Origin: DATAGF01 sp963813355
GTDB lineage: Bacteria > Actinomycetota > Thermoleophilia > Miltoncostaeales > Miltoncostaeaceae
Direction: 5' to 3'
Assembly (NCBI GenBank): GCA_963813355.1
Contig: CAWEYS010000032.1
Location: 62,001-126,000 of the forward strand
DNA length: 64,000 nucleotides
This document shows, piece after piece, positions 29,983 to 38,842 of this stretch. The notes below the pieces were generated by a model. That model was not told the DNA's origin and made no database searches. It saw only the letters and a program-made list of their open reading frames with translations. A program made the position numbers and the translations under genes. The first letter of the stretch is position 1. Each line of letters starts with the position of its first letter.

Positions 29983-32900
29983 TCCCGGGCCTCGAGCTCG
30001 ACCCGCGGCGCCGCGGCGACCCCCACGAGGTCGATCGCGCGGTGGACGATCGAGCCGCGGCGCACCACCAGGCGCACCCTGGCGGCGCCGATGCGCTCGA
30101 TCAGGTCGGCGACCAGGCGGGTGCCGGCGCTGTCGATGAAGGGGACCCCCTGGAGGTTGACCGTCAGCTCGTCCCCGGGCGCGACCTCCCGCCGCAGCCG
30201 CGCGAGCAGCGCCGGCGACGAGGCGTGGTTGACCTCGCCCGTCAGACGCGCCACCACGATCATCTCGCCGGCCCCGTTGCGCCCGCGCGTCACCGCGACC
30301 CGCCCGCGGCCTCCCGCGCTCGCGCTCGGCCGCGGGGCGGCCGGCCGCCGGGGCCCGCGCCCGAGGCGCCGGGACATGCGCACGACGGTGCCGGCGGCGT
30401 CGGTGCGCACGGCGACGTCGTCCATGAGGGCCCGCATCATGCCCAGCCCTCGCCCGCGGTCGCCCGGCGCGGGCGAGGCCCGCCAGCGCCCGGTGTCGGC
30501 GACCTCGAGCTCGACCGACCCGCCGGCGAAGCGCGCCCTCATGCGGATCTGCCCGGTCGCGTGCCGGCGGTAGGCGTGCTCGACGCAGTTCGCGGCCGCC
30601 TCGCTGCCCGCCAGCACGACGTCGTCCCCGGCCGATCCGGCGCCGGCGTCGCGGAGCCAGCCCGTGAGCCTCCGGCGCAGCGTGGCCAGCTCCGAGGCGT
30701 CGGCCTGGACGGCCACCTCGAGGGGCTCCGGCGTTGCCGGGTCGAGCCGCAGCGCCAGGAGCGCGGTGTCGTCCGCCGACCCCCCGGCCGCCATCGTCCC
30801 CAGGAGCTCGTCGCAGAGCGCGTCGGCCGAGGGCGCCCCGGTCCCGCCGGCCGCGCGCCGCAGCCGCTCGAGCGACTGGTCGATCGACTCGCGCGTGCGC
30901 TCGATCAGCCCGTCGGTGTAGAGGAGCAGGGTGTCGCCCGCCGCCAGGGCCCGCGCGGCGTGCGGGCGGGGCCCGTTCGACGCGAGGCCCAGGGGCGGGG
31001 AGCGCCCCTCCCAGAGGAACCACGCCGGTGCGTCCCGTCCCTCCGGCACGACCAGCGGCGGCGGGTGGCCCGCGCAGGCGTACCGCACCTCGCGCGAGGC
31101 GAGGTCCACCAGGCAGAGGGCCGTCGTGGTGCCCATCGCCTCGGGGACGCCGGCGGCGAAGCCGGCCAGGCGGTCGAGGAGCGGCCCCGGCTCGGCGTCC
31201 TCGGCGGCGAAGATCCCCAGCGCCCCGCGGAGCTGGCCCATCACGGCGGCCGCCTGGGGCCCGCGGCCGACCACGTCTCCGACGCACAGCAGCACGCGCC
31301 CGGGGGCGAGGGGGATGGCGTCGTACCAGTCGCCGCCCACGCGGCCCGGCTCGGCGCTCGCGACGTAGCGCCGGGCCAGCGCCCCGCCCTCCACCGCGGG
31401 GAGCTCCAGGGGCAGGAGCGCCTCCTGCAGGGTCTCGGCCACCTGGCGCTGGCCCTCGTAGAGGATGGCGTTGTCGAGGGCGAGGCCGGCGCGGCGGCCG
31501 ATCTCGACGGCGAGGTCACGGTGCTCCTCGGTGAAGCGGCGGCCGGACTCGCCGCTCAGGAGCGTCAACGCCCCGATGGCACGGCCGCGGGCCGTCATGG
31601 GGACCCCGAGGTACGAGACCGGCGCCAGCTCGCGCAGGCGCGCCAGGAACTCCTCGTCGTGCGGGATGTCGGCCCAGCGATCCTTGTCGAGCTCGGTGAG
31701 CAGCACGGGCTCGCCCGAGCGGATGACGTCTGCCGGGCCCCCCTTCAGGCTGAGGGACTGGTCGCCCGCGTAGGCCGCGCGCACGAGCTCGTGCTTGGCG
31801 GGATCGGCGTGGCGGTAGGCGACCAGCGGCGCGTTGCCGTGCTCGTCGATCACGCGCACGGTGCAGAAGTCGGCCAGGCGCGGCACGACCGCGCGCACCA
31901 GGGCGTCGAAGCGCTGGGCGAGGCCGACCGGGGCGTCGAGCGCGAGGCTGACGTCGGCCAGCAGCCGCGCGCGGTCCTCGGCGCGCTCGGCCGCCTCTCG
32001 GGCGCGCTGCTCGGCGTCGTGCAGCCGGGCGCGCTCGAGCGCCGAGGAGCACTGCGCCGCGAGCGCGAGCGCGTGGTCCCGCTCCTCGGCGCTGAACCGG
32101 CGCTCGTCCTCCGAGAAGCGGAACGCGACCGCCCCCGCCAGCGTTCCGTGGGCCGACAGCGGCAGGCCCACGGCGACGTTGCTCAGGCCGCCGCGGCGCG
32201 CCGGGTAGCTCTCCGGCCAGTCGTCCGCCGTCTCGAACCAGAAGGGCTCACCGGTGCGCAGCACCTCCACCAGCGGCAGGGGCGAGTCGAGCGGCATGCG
32301 CTCCCCGGGGACGAGCACGTCGGGCGGGTAGCCGGATGCCGCCAGCACGCGCACGCCGTCGCCCTCACGCAGCATCAGGACGCCGGCGATCGCGCCGAGC
32401 GCGGCCATGCCCTCCGAGACGATCAGGCGGGCGACGTCCTCCTCGTCGAGGGTCGCGCCGAGCGCGGCGGTCATGCGCTGGAGCCGCTCCGTGCGGCTGC
32501 GCGCCGACGCCTCGGCGGCGTAGAGGCGCGCGCGCTCCAGCGCCTGGGCGCACTGGTGCACGAGCGTCTCGGCCAGCTCGCGCTCCGCCGCGCCCACGTC
32601 GCGCTCTCCGACGAAGGCGATCATCATCACCCCGAGGTTCCCGCCGTGGCCGGCGAGCGGGAGGATGGCCGCCGCGCGCGCGCTCCCGGCGAACAGGCCC
32701 GCGCCGGTCGGGCAGGCCCGCTGCCAGGCGGCGTGGTCGGGCAGCCAGATCGCCTCGCCGGCGTTGAGGCATCGCGTGAGCGCGAGCGGCGCGTCGACCG
32801 GGACCCGGCGGAAGCTCTCGAGGATGTCCGGGCCGATGCCCTCGGCGGCGGCGAGCACGAGGTCGCCCTCGGCCAGCAGGGAGAGCGCGGCCGCGTCGCC

Positions 32901-33554
32901 GTCGAGCACCGAGGCGGTCTCGCGGAGGGCGATGCCCACGACCTCGTCCGGCGTCAGGGCCTCCGAGAGCTCGGCCGTCACGCGCGCGAGCAGGGCGACC
33001 CGGCGCGCGCCCTGCTCGCCGGCGGTCAGGGCGGAGCGCAGGCCCACCTCGCTGGACGCCGCCCCGGCGAGCGCGGCGAGCACCGCGGCGTCCTGCGCGG
33101 TCCACTCCCGCGGGCGCGTGTCCCCGACGCAGAGCGTCCCCAGCACGTGCCCGTCCGCCGATCGGATGGGATGGCCGGCCCACGCCACGATGCCGAGCGT
33201 CCGGATCGCGCCCGTCCCGCGGGCGCGGGCGTCGTTGGGGGCATCGCCCACGAGCAGGGCCTCCCCGTCGCCCACGACCAGCCGGCAGAACGACTCGCCG
33301 ACGGGCATCTCGCGCCGCTTCGCCCAGGCGGGATCCAGGCCGACGGCGCTCTTCCAGAAGGTGCGGCGGTCGTCGACCAGGCTCACGAACGCGAGCGGGG
33401 CGTCGAGCAGGGACGCGGCGTGGGCCGCGAGGCCGTCGAACGGCTCCTCGGGAGCCGTGTCGAGCAGCTGCGTCGCCCGGACCGCCGCAACTCGCTCGGG
33501 GTCGCGGACCGAGTCCACGACCGGGAGCGTAGCCCGCACGGGGGGTTCGGCCAA
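29979..33554 (-). CDS. Multi-GAF SpoIIE phosphatase with HATPase and STAS domains
   Basis: 1,191 residues, cytoplasmic. Four GAF-like sensor domains lie at about 30-165, 195-345, 365-510 and 530-700. A PP2C/SpoIIE phosphatase follows at about 710-935, with metal Asp residues in GGDWYD (741-746), GDVVGRG and ADD (927-929). A RsbW-like HATPase is at 950-1060 (N-box SEAAANCVEHAY, G2 box GRGLGMM). A STAS domain at 1090-1190 has the phospho-Ser motif DSAGT (1141-1145). One protein therefore carries phosphatase, anti-sigma-kinase-like and anti-anti-sigma parts. The open frame starts with TTG 33554; GTG 33518 is an alternative. It is coupled to the CDF gene. Confidence 0.92.
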   Translation of the reverse strand: MAEPPVRATLPVVDSVRDPERVAAVRATQLLDTAPEEPFDGLAAHAASLLDAPLAFVSLVDDRRTFWKSAVGLDPAWAKRREMPVGESFCRLVVGDGEALLVGDAPNDARARGTGAIRTLGIVAWAGHPIRSADGHVLGTLCVGDTRPREWTAQDAAVLAALAGAASSEVGLRSALTAGEQGARRVALLARVTAELSEALTPDEVVGIALRETASVLDGDAAALSLLAEGDLVLAAAEGIGPDILESFRRVPVDAPLALTRCLNAGEAIWLPDHAAWQRACPTGAGLFAGSARAAAILPLAGHGGNLGVMMIAFVGERDVGAAERELAETLVHQCAQALERARLYAAEASARSRTERLQRMTAALGATLDEEDVARLIVSEGMAALGAIAGVLMLREGDGVRVLAASGYPPDVLVPGERMPLDSPLPLVEVLRTGEPFWFETADDWPESYPARRGGLSNVAVGLPLSAHGTLAGAVAFRFSEDERRFSAEERDHALALAAQCSSALERARLHDAEQRAREAAERAEDRARLLADVSLALDAPVGLAQRFDALVRAVVPRLADFCTVRVIDEHGNAPLVAYRHADPAKHELVRAAYAGDQSLSLKGGPADVIRSGEPVLLTELDKDRWADIPHDEEFLARLRELAPVSYLGVPMTARGRAIGALTLLSGESGRRFTEEHRDLAVEIGRRAGLALDNAILYEGQRQVAETLQEALLPLELPAVEGGALARRYVASAEPGRVGGDWYDAIPLAPGRVLLCVGDVVGRGPQAAAVMGQLRGALGIFAAEDAEPGPLLDRLAGFAAGVPEAMGTTTALCLVDLASREVRYACAGHPPPLVVPEGRDAPAWFLWEGRSPPLGLASNGPRPHAARALAAGDTLLLYTDGLIERTRESIDQSLERLRRAAGGTGAPSADALCDELLGTMAAGGSADDTALLALRLDPATPEPLEVAVQADASELATLRRRLTGWLRDAGAGSAGDDVVLAGSEAAANCVEHAYRRHATGQIRMRARFAGGSVELEVADTGRWRASPAPGDRGRGLGMMRALMDDVAVRTDAAGTVVRMSRRLGRGPRRPAAPRPSASAGGRGRVAVTRGRNGAGEMIVVARLTGEVNHASSPALLARLRREVAPGDELTVNLQGVPFIDSAGTRLVADLIERIGAARVRLVVRRGSIVHRAIDLVGVAAAPRVELEARD

Positions 33555-33678
33555 GGCTCAGCGCGCCCGGCGCAGCCGGACGGGCCGGGGATCCGGCCCG
33601 GCTCCGACCAGGATGACCGGGATCCCGCGCGGGCCGGCGCGGGCGAGCACGAGGGCCTCGCGGAGGGCCTGGGGCGCG
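33555..33678. other. Short intergenic stretch
   Basis: 124 nt between the SpoIIE-type gene and the HD gene. A minus-strand frame (ALREALVLARAGPRGIPVILV) looks protein-like but has no start and matches no family I know. No other feature is seen. Confidence 0.3.
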
Positions 33679-34254
33679 TCAGCCCCCGTCGGCGGCGGTC
33701 CGCAGGCCGAGCTGCGGTGCGATCGGCTGCAGGGCGGCGATGACGTTCGCCACGTGCTCGTCGAGGTCGAGCCCGAGGAGCTCGGCGCCCGCGAGCACCT
33801 CGTCGCGGTGGACGCCCGCGGCGAACGAGGGCTGCTTGAGCTTCTTGCGGACCGACTTGGGCGTGAGGCCGTCCAGCCCCGTCGGGCGGACGAGCCCGCA
33901 CGCGTGGACGAAGCCCGAGAGCTCGTCGCACGCGAAGAGGGTCCGCTTGAGCGGCGTGTCGCGGGGCAGGCCGAGGTGCTCCGCGTGCGAGAGGACCGTC
34001 TCGACGAGCTCCTCGGGATAGCCCTCCTCCCGGAGGATCGGCGCCCCGTCCTGCGGGTGCCGGTCGAGCGTGGGGTGCATCTCGTAGTCGAAGTCGTGCA
34101 GGAGGGCCGCCGCGGCCCAGAACTCCTCGTCCTCGCCGTCGCGACGCGCGTAGAAGCGCACCGAGGCCTCCACCGCGAGCGCGTGGCGCCGCAGCGCCTC
34201 GCTCGCGGTGTGGCGGGTCAGCGTGGCCCAGGCGGCGTCGCGGGTGACCTCCAT
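33679..34254 (-). CDS. HD-domain hydrolase
   Basis: 191 residues. The HD superfamily metal site is visible: the first His in RRHALAVEASVRFYA, AALLHDFDYEMHP (the HD pair) and VLSHAEHLG, with a late Asp in FACDELSGFVHACGLVRP. This layout (LLHDFDYE...HP...REEGYPEELV) is a common, uncharacterised group of small HD hydrolases related to HDIG nucleotidases. The ATG start MEVTRDAAW at 34254 was chosen because sequence upstream of it is unlike protein. Confidence 0.85.
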   Translation of the reverse strand: MEVTRDAAWATLTRHTASEALRRHALAVEASVRFYARRDGEDEEFWAAAALLHDFDYEMHPTLDRHPQDGAPILREEGYPEELVETVLSHAEHLGLPRDTPLKRTLFACDELSGFVHACGLVRPTGLDGLTPKSVRKKLKQPSFAAGVHRDEVLAGAELLGLDLDEHVANVIAALQPIAPQLGLRTAADGG

Positions 34255-34285
34255 CCCGCGCGCCACGATAGCGTCGTCGGCCGGT

Positions 34286-34499
34286 CTAGGACGGCACCGC
34301 CAGTCCGTTGAACGAGCAGCGGTCCGCGACGCCGTGACGATCGCCGCGACGTGACGCTCACGGTGCGCGCGGGCGTGACGAAGAGCACGCTCGCCACGGA
34401 GCGCGAGAACTGGCCGTCGGCCGTGCCCGGTCCGCCCAGCCGGATGGTCAGATTGGTCTCGCCCGCCGCGCCCGCCTCGCACGCGACGGAGATCGTCAC
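34286..34499 (-). CDS. Possible small beta-rich protein, frameshifted
   Basis: A GTG at 34499 overlaps the EamA-gene stop (GTGA) and opens a frame containing ETNLTIRLGGPGTADGQF and SVASVLFVTPARTVSVT, an alternating pattern typical of a beta-sandwich. About 71 codons would reach a TAG near 34286 (ending CSFNGLAVPS) if a frameshift near 34350 is allowed. No family recognised and no signal peptide. Weak call based on coding-like composition and coupling only. Confidence 0.3.
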
Positions 34500-35455
34500 C
34501 CCCGCGAGCCCCTTCTCACCTGAGCGTGTCCGTCCGGTGGGGGAGGGGCGGATTCGCGCGGAATTGACCTGCGGAACCCTACCCGCCCGCCGCGCGCCAC
34601 GAGGAACACGCCGACGAGGATCAGCAGCATCCCGGCCACCGTCGCGACCGTGACCGGCTCGTCGCGCAGCGCCCAGCCGTAGGCCAGGGCGACCGGCGGG
34701 ATCGTGTAGGCGACCACGGACGCCCGGCCGTAGCCGATCTCCGCGATCAGCCGGAAGTAGACGACGAAGGCCCACGCCGTCCCGACGAGGGCGAGCGCGA
34801 CGACCGCCAGCACGGCGACCGGCCCGGGGGCGGCGTCGGGGGGCTGCGCGACGGCCGCCGGCAGGGTGAGGATCGCCGCCGCGCCCACGGAGAAGAGCGT
34901 CGTGACGATGGGCGGGACGCCGGCGTAGCGGAGCTTCAGGATGAAGCCGGACACGGCGTAGCTCGCCGCCGCGCCGATCATCGCCGCCGCGCCGAGCAGC
35001 TCGCCGGCCGACCCGATCTGCTCCACCCCCACCAGCAGGCCGACGCCGCCCAGGCCGACGACGAGGCCGCACCACTGGACCGGCGACATCATCTCGCTGC
35101 GGTCGAGGAAGGGGGCGAGGATGGCGATGAAGATCGGCGCCGAGGCGATGAGCACGGCCGACAGCCCCGACGGCACCGTGCGCTCGCCGAAGGTGATGAG
35201 CATGAACGGGAGCGCGATCGCGAACAGGCCCAGGAGCAACGCGGTGCCCGGGCGCCGCCGCGCGTCGGCCAGGAGCCCGGGGGCCACTCCGCCGCGCACT
35301 CGGATCACGACCAGCAGCGCGAGAGCCGCGAGCCCCGTGCGGGCGAAGACGACGAGCGACTCGGGGATCTCCTCGATCGCCTCGGCGATGAGGAGGTACG
35401 AGGCCCCCCAGACTCCCGAGAGCAGGGCGAGCATGAGGGCGTGCCGGGGTCTCAC
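34496..35455 (-). CDS. EamA/DMT-superfamily transporter
   Basis: 319 residues with ten helices in two EamA repeats. The first repeat begins LMLALLSGVWGASYLLIAEAIEEIPESLVVFARTGLAALALL; the second has AAMIGAAASYAVSGFILK. The conserved LIASAPIFIAILAPFLDRSE and VVAYTIPPVALAYGWALRDE segments are the two carbonyl-binding-like loops of the family. Exporter of unknown metabolite. A basic C-terminal tail follows the last helix. Confidence 0.9.
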   Translation of the reverse strand: MRPRHALMLALLSGVWGASYLLIAEAIEEIPESLVVFARTGLAALALLVVIRVRGGVAPGLLADARRRPGTALLLGLFAIALPFMLITFGERTVPSGLSAVLIASAPIFIAILAPFLDRSEMMSPVQWCGLVVGLGGVGLLVGVEQIGSAGELLGAAAMIGAAASYAVSGFILKLRYAGVPPIVTTLFSVGAAAILTLPAAVAQPPDAAPGPVAVLAVVALALVGTAWAFVVYFRLIAEIGYGRASVVAYTIPPVALAYGWALRDEPVTVATVAGMLLILVGVFLVARGGRVGFRRSIPRESAPPPPDGHAQVRRGSRG

Positions 35456-35539
35456 GCGCCCTCCGGGATCGTGGCTGCGCGACGGGCGGCGGCGCCGGCC
35501 GTCGCCGCGCCGCAGCGATCACCTCACGATAGAGGTCGC

Positions 35540-35935
35540 TCAGGCGGCTCCGCCGCCCCCGCGATACTCCTGGACGCCCCACCCGTTGCCGTCGGGGTCG
35601 GCGAAGAAGATGAACTTCGAGCCGTCCATCTCGGCCGGGCCGAGCACCCGGACCTCGCTCACATCCACGCCGCGCCCGGCCAGGTCGGCGCGCGCCGCCG
35701 CGATGTCGGTCACGACGAGCTGGAGGCCCTGGACGCTGCCGGGCTCCATCTCGGTGAGCCCGGTGCCGATGACGATCGAGCACCCCGAGCCCGGGGGCGT
35801 CAGCTGCACGATCCGCATCCGGTCGCTCACCGTCGTGTCGTGGTCCACGGCGAAGCCCGCCCGCTCGGCGTAGAAGGCCTTTGCCCGATCCACGTCGGAG
35901 ACGGGAACCTGCACCACCTCGAGTCGGTAGTCCAC
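35540..35935 (-). CDS. VOC-family (glyoxalase-like) protein
   Basis: 131 residues with a single glyoxalase/bleomycin-resistance fold. The N-terminus VVQVPVSDVDRAKAFYAERAGF and the C-terminus KFIFFADPDGNGWGVQEYR are the paired beta-alpha-beta motifs. It is the third gene of an ArsR-SRPBCC-VOC set, a frequent actinobacterial arrangement of unknown substrate. It starts 9 nt after the SRPBCC stop. Confidence 0.9.
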   Translation of the reverse strand: MDYRLEVVQVPVSDVDRAKAFYAERAGFAVDHDTTVSDRMRIVQLTPPGSGCSIVIGTGLTEMEPGSVQGLQLVVTDIAAARADLAGRGVDVSEVRVLGPAEMDGSKFIFFADPDGNGWGVQEYRGGGGAA

Positions 35936-35944
35936 GACGCCTCC

Positions 35945-36394
35945 TCAGGCCAGGAGCTCGGCGAGGCGGTCGAAGGCGCCCGAGAGCCCGGCCTGCGCGT
36001 GCGAGCGCATCTCGTCGGTCGTGCGGATCGTCGTCCGGAACGACATCTCGGTGCGGCCGTCGCCCAGGTCGGCGAGGGTCACCTCGCTGACGGCGCCCTC
36101 GTGCCACGCCCCGGCTCCGTCCTCGTCGAGCACGAGCCGCTCGGGCGCGACCACCTCCCGGTAGACCCCGGCGACGCTCATCTCGGAGCCGTCCTCGTCC
36201 GAGACCGAGGTCACCCGGAAGACGCCGCCCGGCCGGACGTCCATCTCGACCGCCGACGCGGCCGTGCTCCACCCGCGCGGCCCCCACCAGCTCGCCAGGC
36301 GGTCGGGCTCGGTCCACGCTCGCCACACCAGCTCGCGGGGGGCGTCGAAGACGCGCGTGATCGTGATCTCCTGGGCGGCGGCCGTCTCACTCAT
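35945..36394 (-). CDS. SRPBCC/AHSA1-domain protein
   Basis: 149 residues. ITITRVFDAPRELVWRAWTEPDRLASWWGPRGW is the diagnostic AHSA1/START-like N-terminus, followed by DVRPGGVFRVTSVSDEDG and the C-terminal helix GLSGAFDRLAELL. The fold binds hydrophobic ligands. It overlaps the arsR-type regulator by 8 nt, so the regulator probably controls it. Ligand unknown. Confidence 0.9.
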   Translation of the reverse strand: MSETAAAQEITITRVFDAPRELVWRAWTEPDRLASWWGPRGWSTAASAVEMDVRPGGVFRVTSVSDEDGSEMSVAGVYREVVAPERLVLDEDGAGAWHEGAVSEVTLADLGDGRTEMSFRTTIRTTDEMRSHAQAGLSGAFDRLAELLA

Positions 36395-36725
36395 CGCGGG
36401 GTCCCCTCTGGATCTCGATCAGGTGCTCGCCGAGGCGGTCGAAGCTCCCCTCCCAGAACCCGCGGTACCCCGCCAGCCAGTCGGCGGCGTCCTTGAGGGC
36501 CGCCCCCTGGAGCCGCGAGGGCCGCAGCTGCGCCGAGCGGCCGCGCGCGATGAGGCCGGCCCGCTCCAGCACCTTGAGGTGCTTGGAGACGGCCTGGAGC
36601 GTGATGGGGAACGGCTCGGCCAGCTCGTTCACGGTCGCCTCGCCCTGCGCCAGCTGCGCCAGGATCGCCCGCCGCGTGGGGTCGGCGAGGGCTGCGAACG
36701 TCGTGGTGAGCTGGTCGACCGCCAT
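36387..36725 (-). CDS. ArsR-family transcriptional regulator (SRPBCC-operon type)
   Basis: 112 residues with a winged helix-turn-helix: FAALADPTRRAILAQLAQGEATVNELAEPFPITLQAVSKHLKVLERAGLI. No Cys metal motif is present in the recognition helix, so it is the non-metal subgroup (SdpR-like) that is usually paired with AHSA1 proteins. The C-terminus DWLAGYRGFWEGSFDRLGEHL is typical of that subgroup. First gene of the operon; it probably binds the palindrome just upstream. Confidence 0.9.
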   Translation of the reverse strand: MAVDQLTTTFAALADPTRRAILAQLAQGEATVNELAEPFPITLQAVSKHLKVLERAGLIARGRSAQLRPSRLQGAALKDAADWLAGYRGFWEGSFDRLGEHLIEIQRGPRDE

Positions 36726-36742
36726 CGATGATCACCTGTCTG

Positions 36743-36752
36743 GTTGATCAAC
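36743..36752 (-). promoter_or_regulatory. Likely operator of the ArsR-SRPBCC-VOC operon
   Basis: Perfect palindrome GTTGATCAAC, 17 nt before the regulator ATG. On the minus strand CAACC occurs twice around it, as imperfect direct repeats. Placement over the promoter region suggests autoregulation by the ArsR-type protein; binding is inferred. Confidence 0.5.
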
Positions 36753-36889
36753 TAGACGGTTGAGCATAGCAGCGGGGCCGGCACGCGCTCGAGCCGGCGC
36801 GAACCTCCACAAACTATCCGCACGGGTCGTTGACGCGCGCGGCCTCGATCTCGGAGGATTGCGCCCCGTCCTCCGGACCCGAGGCCGCG

Positions 36890-38601
36890 ATGCGCTCCGC
36901 CCTCCGCCTGCTCGCCCTGATGCTCGTCGCCGGCCTCGCCGTGGGGGTCGGGAGCGCCCAGGCGGCGATCATCGGCGACCCGGACCTTCACGCCTGTCGC
37001 CGCTACACCAAGGCGCAGGCCGGGGGCGGGCAACGCGGTGACGATGACACTTGAACTGGATGCCCGCCAGTTCGCGCCGCCGGCACCGGCGACCGACAAG
37101 CAGGAGGTCACCGTCACGGACCTCGCCGGCGGCAGTCCCCAGACCTTCGTCGCGTCGGCTCGACGGCCAGCCGTCCGCTCCCGCTGCTGCTGTCGGACGG
37201 CCGCTCTACCGAGTCACCGTCGATCCGGCTGCCAGCGCTGCACGGATCGCGCTCCTCGCACACCTGGCCTCGGCACCGCGGAAGACGGGACGACGCGCAT
37301 CGACGCGACGCCGCCGAGCGGCACGGTGCAGATCAACGGCGGCGCCGCCGCCACCAACAACCGCACCGTCACGCTGAACCTGGCCGCCAGCGACCCGCTC
37401 ATCGACGGCCTCCCAGGGACGTCGAGCGGGGTCACGCAGTCGGCCGCTGACATGGACGGCGACGGGACCTTCCCCTGCTCGATCTTCTTCAACGATCCCG
37501 AACCCCGACTTCAGCGGGTGCGCCGGCAACTTCAACCCCGCGACGCCGGCCACCCTCTCCGCCGGCGACGGCATCAAGAAGGTCGGGGTCGAGTTCGGGG
37601 ACGGCGCCCGCCAGAACACCCGTGCCCTGCGCGAGCCATCTTCTGCGTGATCACCCTCGGGAGCCCGATCCTCGGCAACGTGTCGGCGGCCGCGACCGAC
37701 GAGATCCTGCTCGACACGGTCAAGCCGATCGCCCTGGCCACCCAGAGCGCCTTCACGGTCGACCGCGGCGGCTCGGTGAGCTTCGACTCCACCACCTCGA
37801 TCGACCAGAACCCGCCCAACGGCCTCCGGGGTCAACCCGGCCAGCGCGACCTGGCAGTTCAAGGACGGCACCCCGCAGGCGACCGGCGCCAAGGTGACGC
37901 ACGTCTTCAACCAGCCCGGCACGTTCGTCGGCGACCTGCGCGTGCGGGACCGCGCCGGGAACCTCTCGGACATCCGCCAGTTCGCGGTCACGGTCAACCC
38001 GGGCCCCGGCGGCTCCTCCGTCGGCACGCTCCGCGGCATCACGGGGACCGCCGCCTTCAACCTCGACCGGCTGCGGGTGAGCGCCCGCTACGTGAGGAGC
38101 CGCCTGAAGGGCTCCATCATCCTCAGCGGCTCCGCGGCCCAGGCGGGGGCGCTGCGCGCCGAGCTGCGGCGGTCGGCGCGCGGCCGGCTGCTCGGCAAGG
38201 TCGTGGCCAAGCGGCTCAAGGTCGGGGCGTTCACGAGGACCCTCAAGCTGCCGGCGAGCCTGCTGCCGGGCACCTACCGGCTGGCCTTCGTCGGCCCCGG
38301 CGGGACGCTGCGGACGACCCTGACGCTCAAGGCGCCGCGCGAGGGCGTCATCCGCAGCGGGCGGATCAGCGGCGCGGGGGTCCTGTTCCGCTTCGCGGCC
38401 CAGCCCGTGAAGGCCCTGCGCGGCAAGCTCACCGTCGCCTGGTCGCAGGGATCCCGGAGCCTCGGCACCGTGCCGGTGGCCTCGGGCGCGTCGATCCGTG
38501 CGGCGCTGCCCGGCGGCGCGACGCTCGGCGGCGGCCGGCTCCGCGCCGTGCTCCGGGCCGGCGGCACCGTCGTGGGCTCAGCGACGACCGGGCGGCGCTA
38601 G
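36890..38601 (+). pseudogene. Secreted PKD/Ig-like protein, many frameshifts
   Basis: About 570 codons scattered over three frames. The start is ATG 36890 with a signal peptide (LRLLALMLVAGLAVGVGSAQA). Later blocks include TATPPSGTVQINGG-like text, SAADMDGDGTFPC, KKVGVEFGDGARQNTR and a PKD-like repeat, VTHVFNQPGTFVGDLRVRDRAGN. An unbroken C-terminal block (37894-38601) has repeats rich in basic and Gly residues, as in actinobacterial surface proteins (LKLPASLLPGTYRLAFVGPGGTLRTTL). At least six indels are needed. Function unknown; likely cell-surface or secreted. The next feature is a cobalamin riboswitch. Confidence 0.6.
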
Positions 38602-38618
38602 CGACCCCGCCGCCGGGG

Positions 38619-38647
38619 TTGCCCCCCCGACGGCGGCTCCGTAGCCT
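38619..38647 (+). promoter_or_regulatory. Candidate promoter of the cobQ operon
   Basis: TTGCCC (38619-38624), 17 nt spacer, TAGCCT (38642-38647), placed 16 nt before the riboswitch. Resembles a housekeeping sigma promoter. Confidence 0.45.
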
Positions 38648-38662
38648 TGCCGCAGCCAACCG

Positions 38663-38800
38663 TGGCGGCGCGAGGAAGCCGGTGAGAGGCCGGCGCGGTC
38701 GCGCCACTGTATCCGGGGCAGTCCCCCTCCATATCCACGGCCCTCGGGTCGGAAGGGGAGGAGTGGACGACGATCCGGGAGCCAGGAGACTCGCCCGCCG
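38663..38800 (+). ncRNA. Cobalamin riboswitch upstream of cobQ
   Basis: Contains the core features of AdoCbl riboswitches: a GAGGAAGCCGGTG start, GGCGCGGTCGCGCCACTGT carrying the GCCACTG B12 box, and a closing GGGAGCCAGGAGACTCGCC. GGCGG...CTCGCCCGCC can close the P1 stem. It ends about 40 nt before the cobQ GTG, whose ribosome-binding site is GGGAGG. B12 should reduce expression of the cobQ-cobIJ operon. Confidence 0.9.
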
Positions 38801-38842
38801 CGGGCGTCACCGATCGGGACGCGTCATCCCGAGGGAGGCATC

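Noticed and set aside
30042..33743. 1,233-codon plus-strand frame opposite the SpoIIE-type gene
   Set aside because: Same antisense artefact. The minus strand encodes clear GAF, PP2C, HATPase and STAS motifs.
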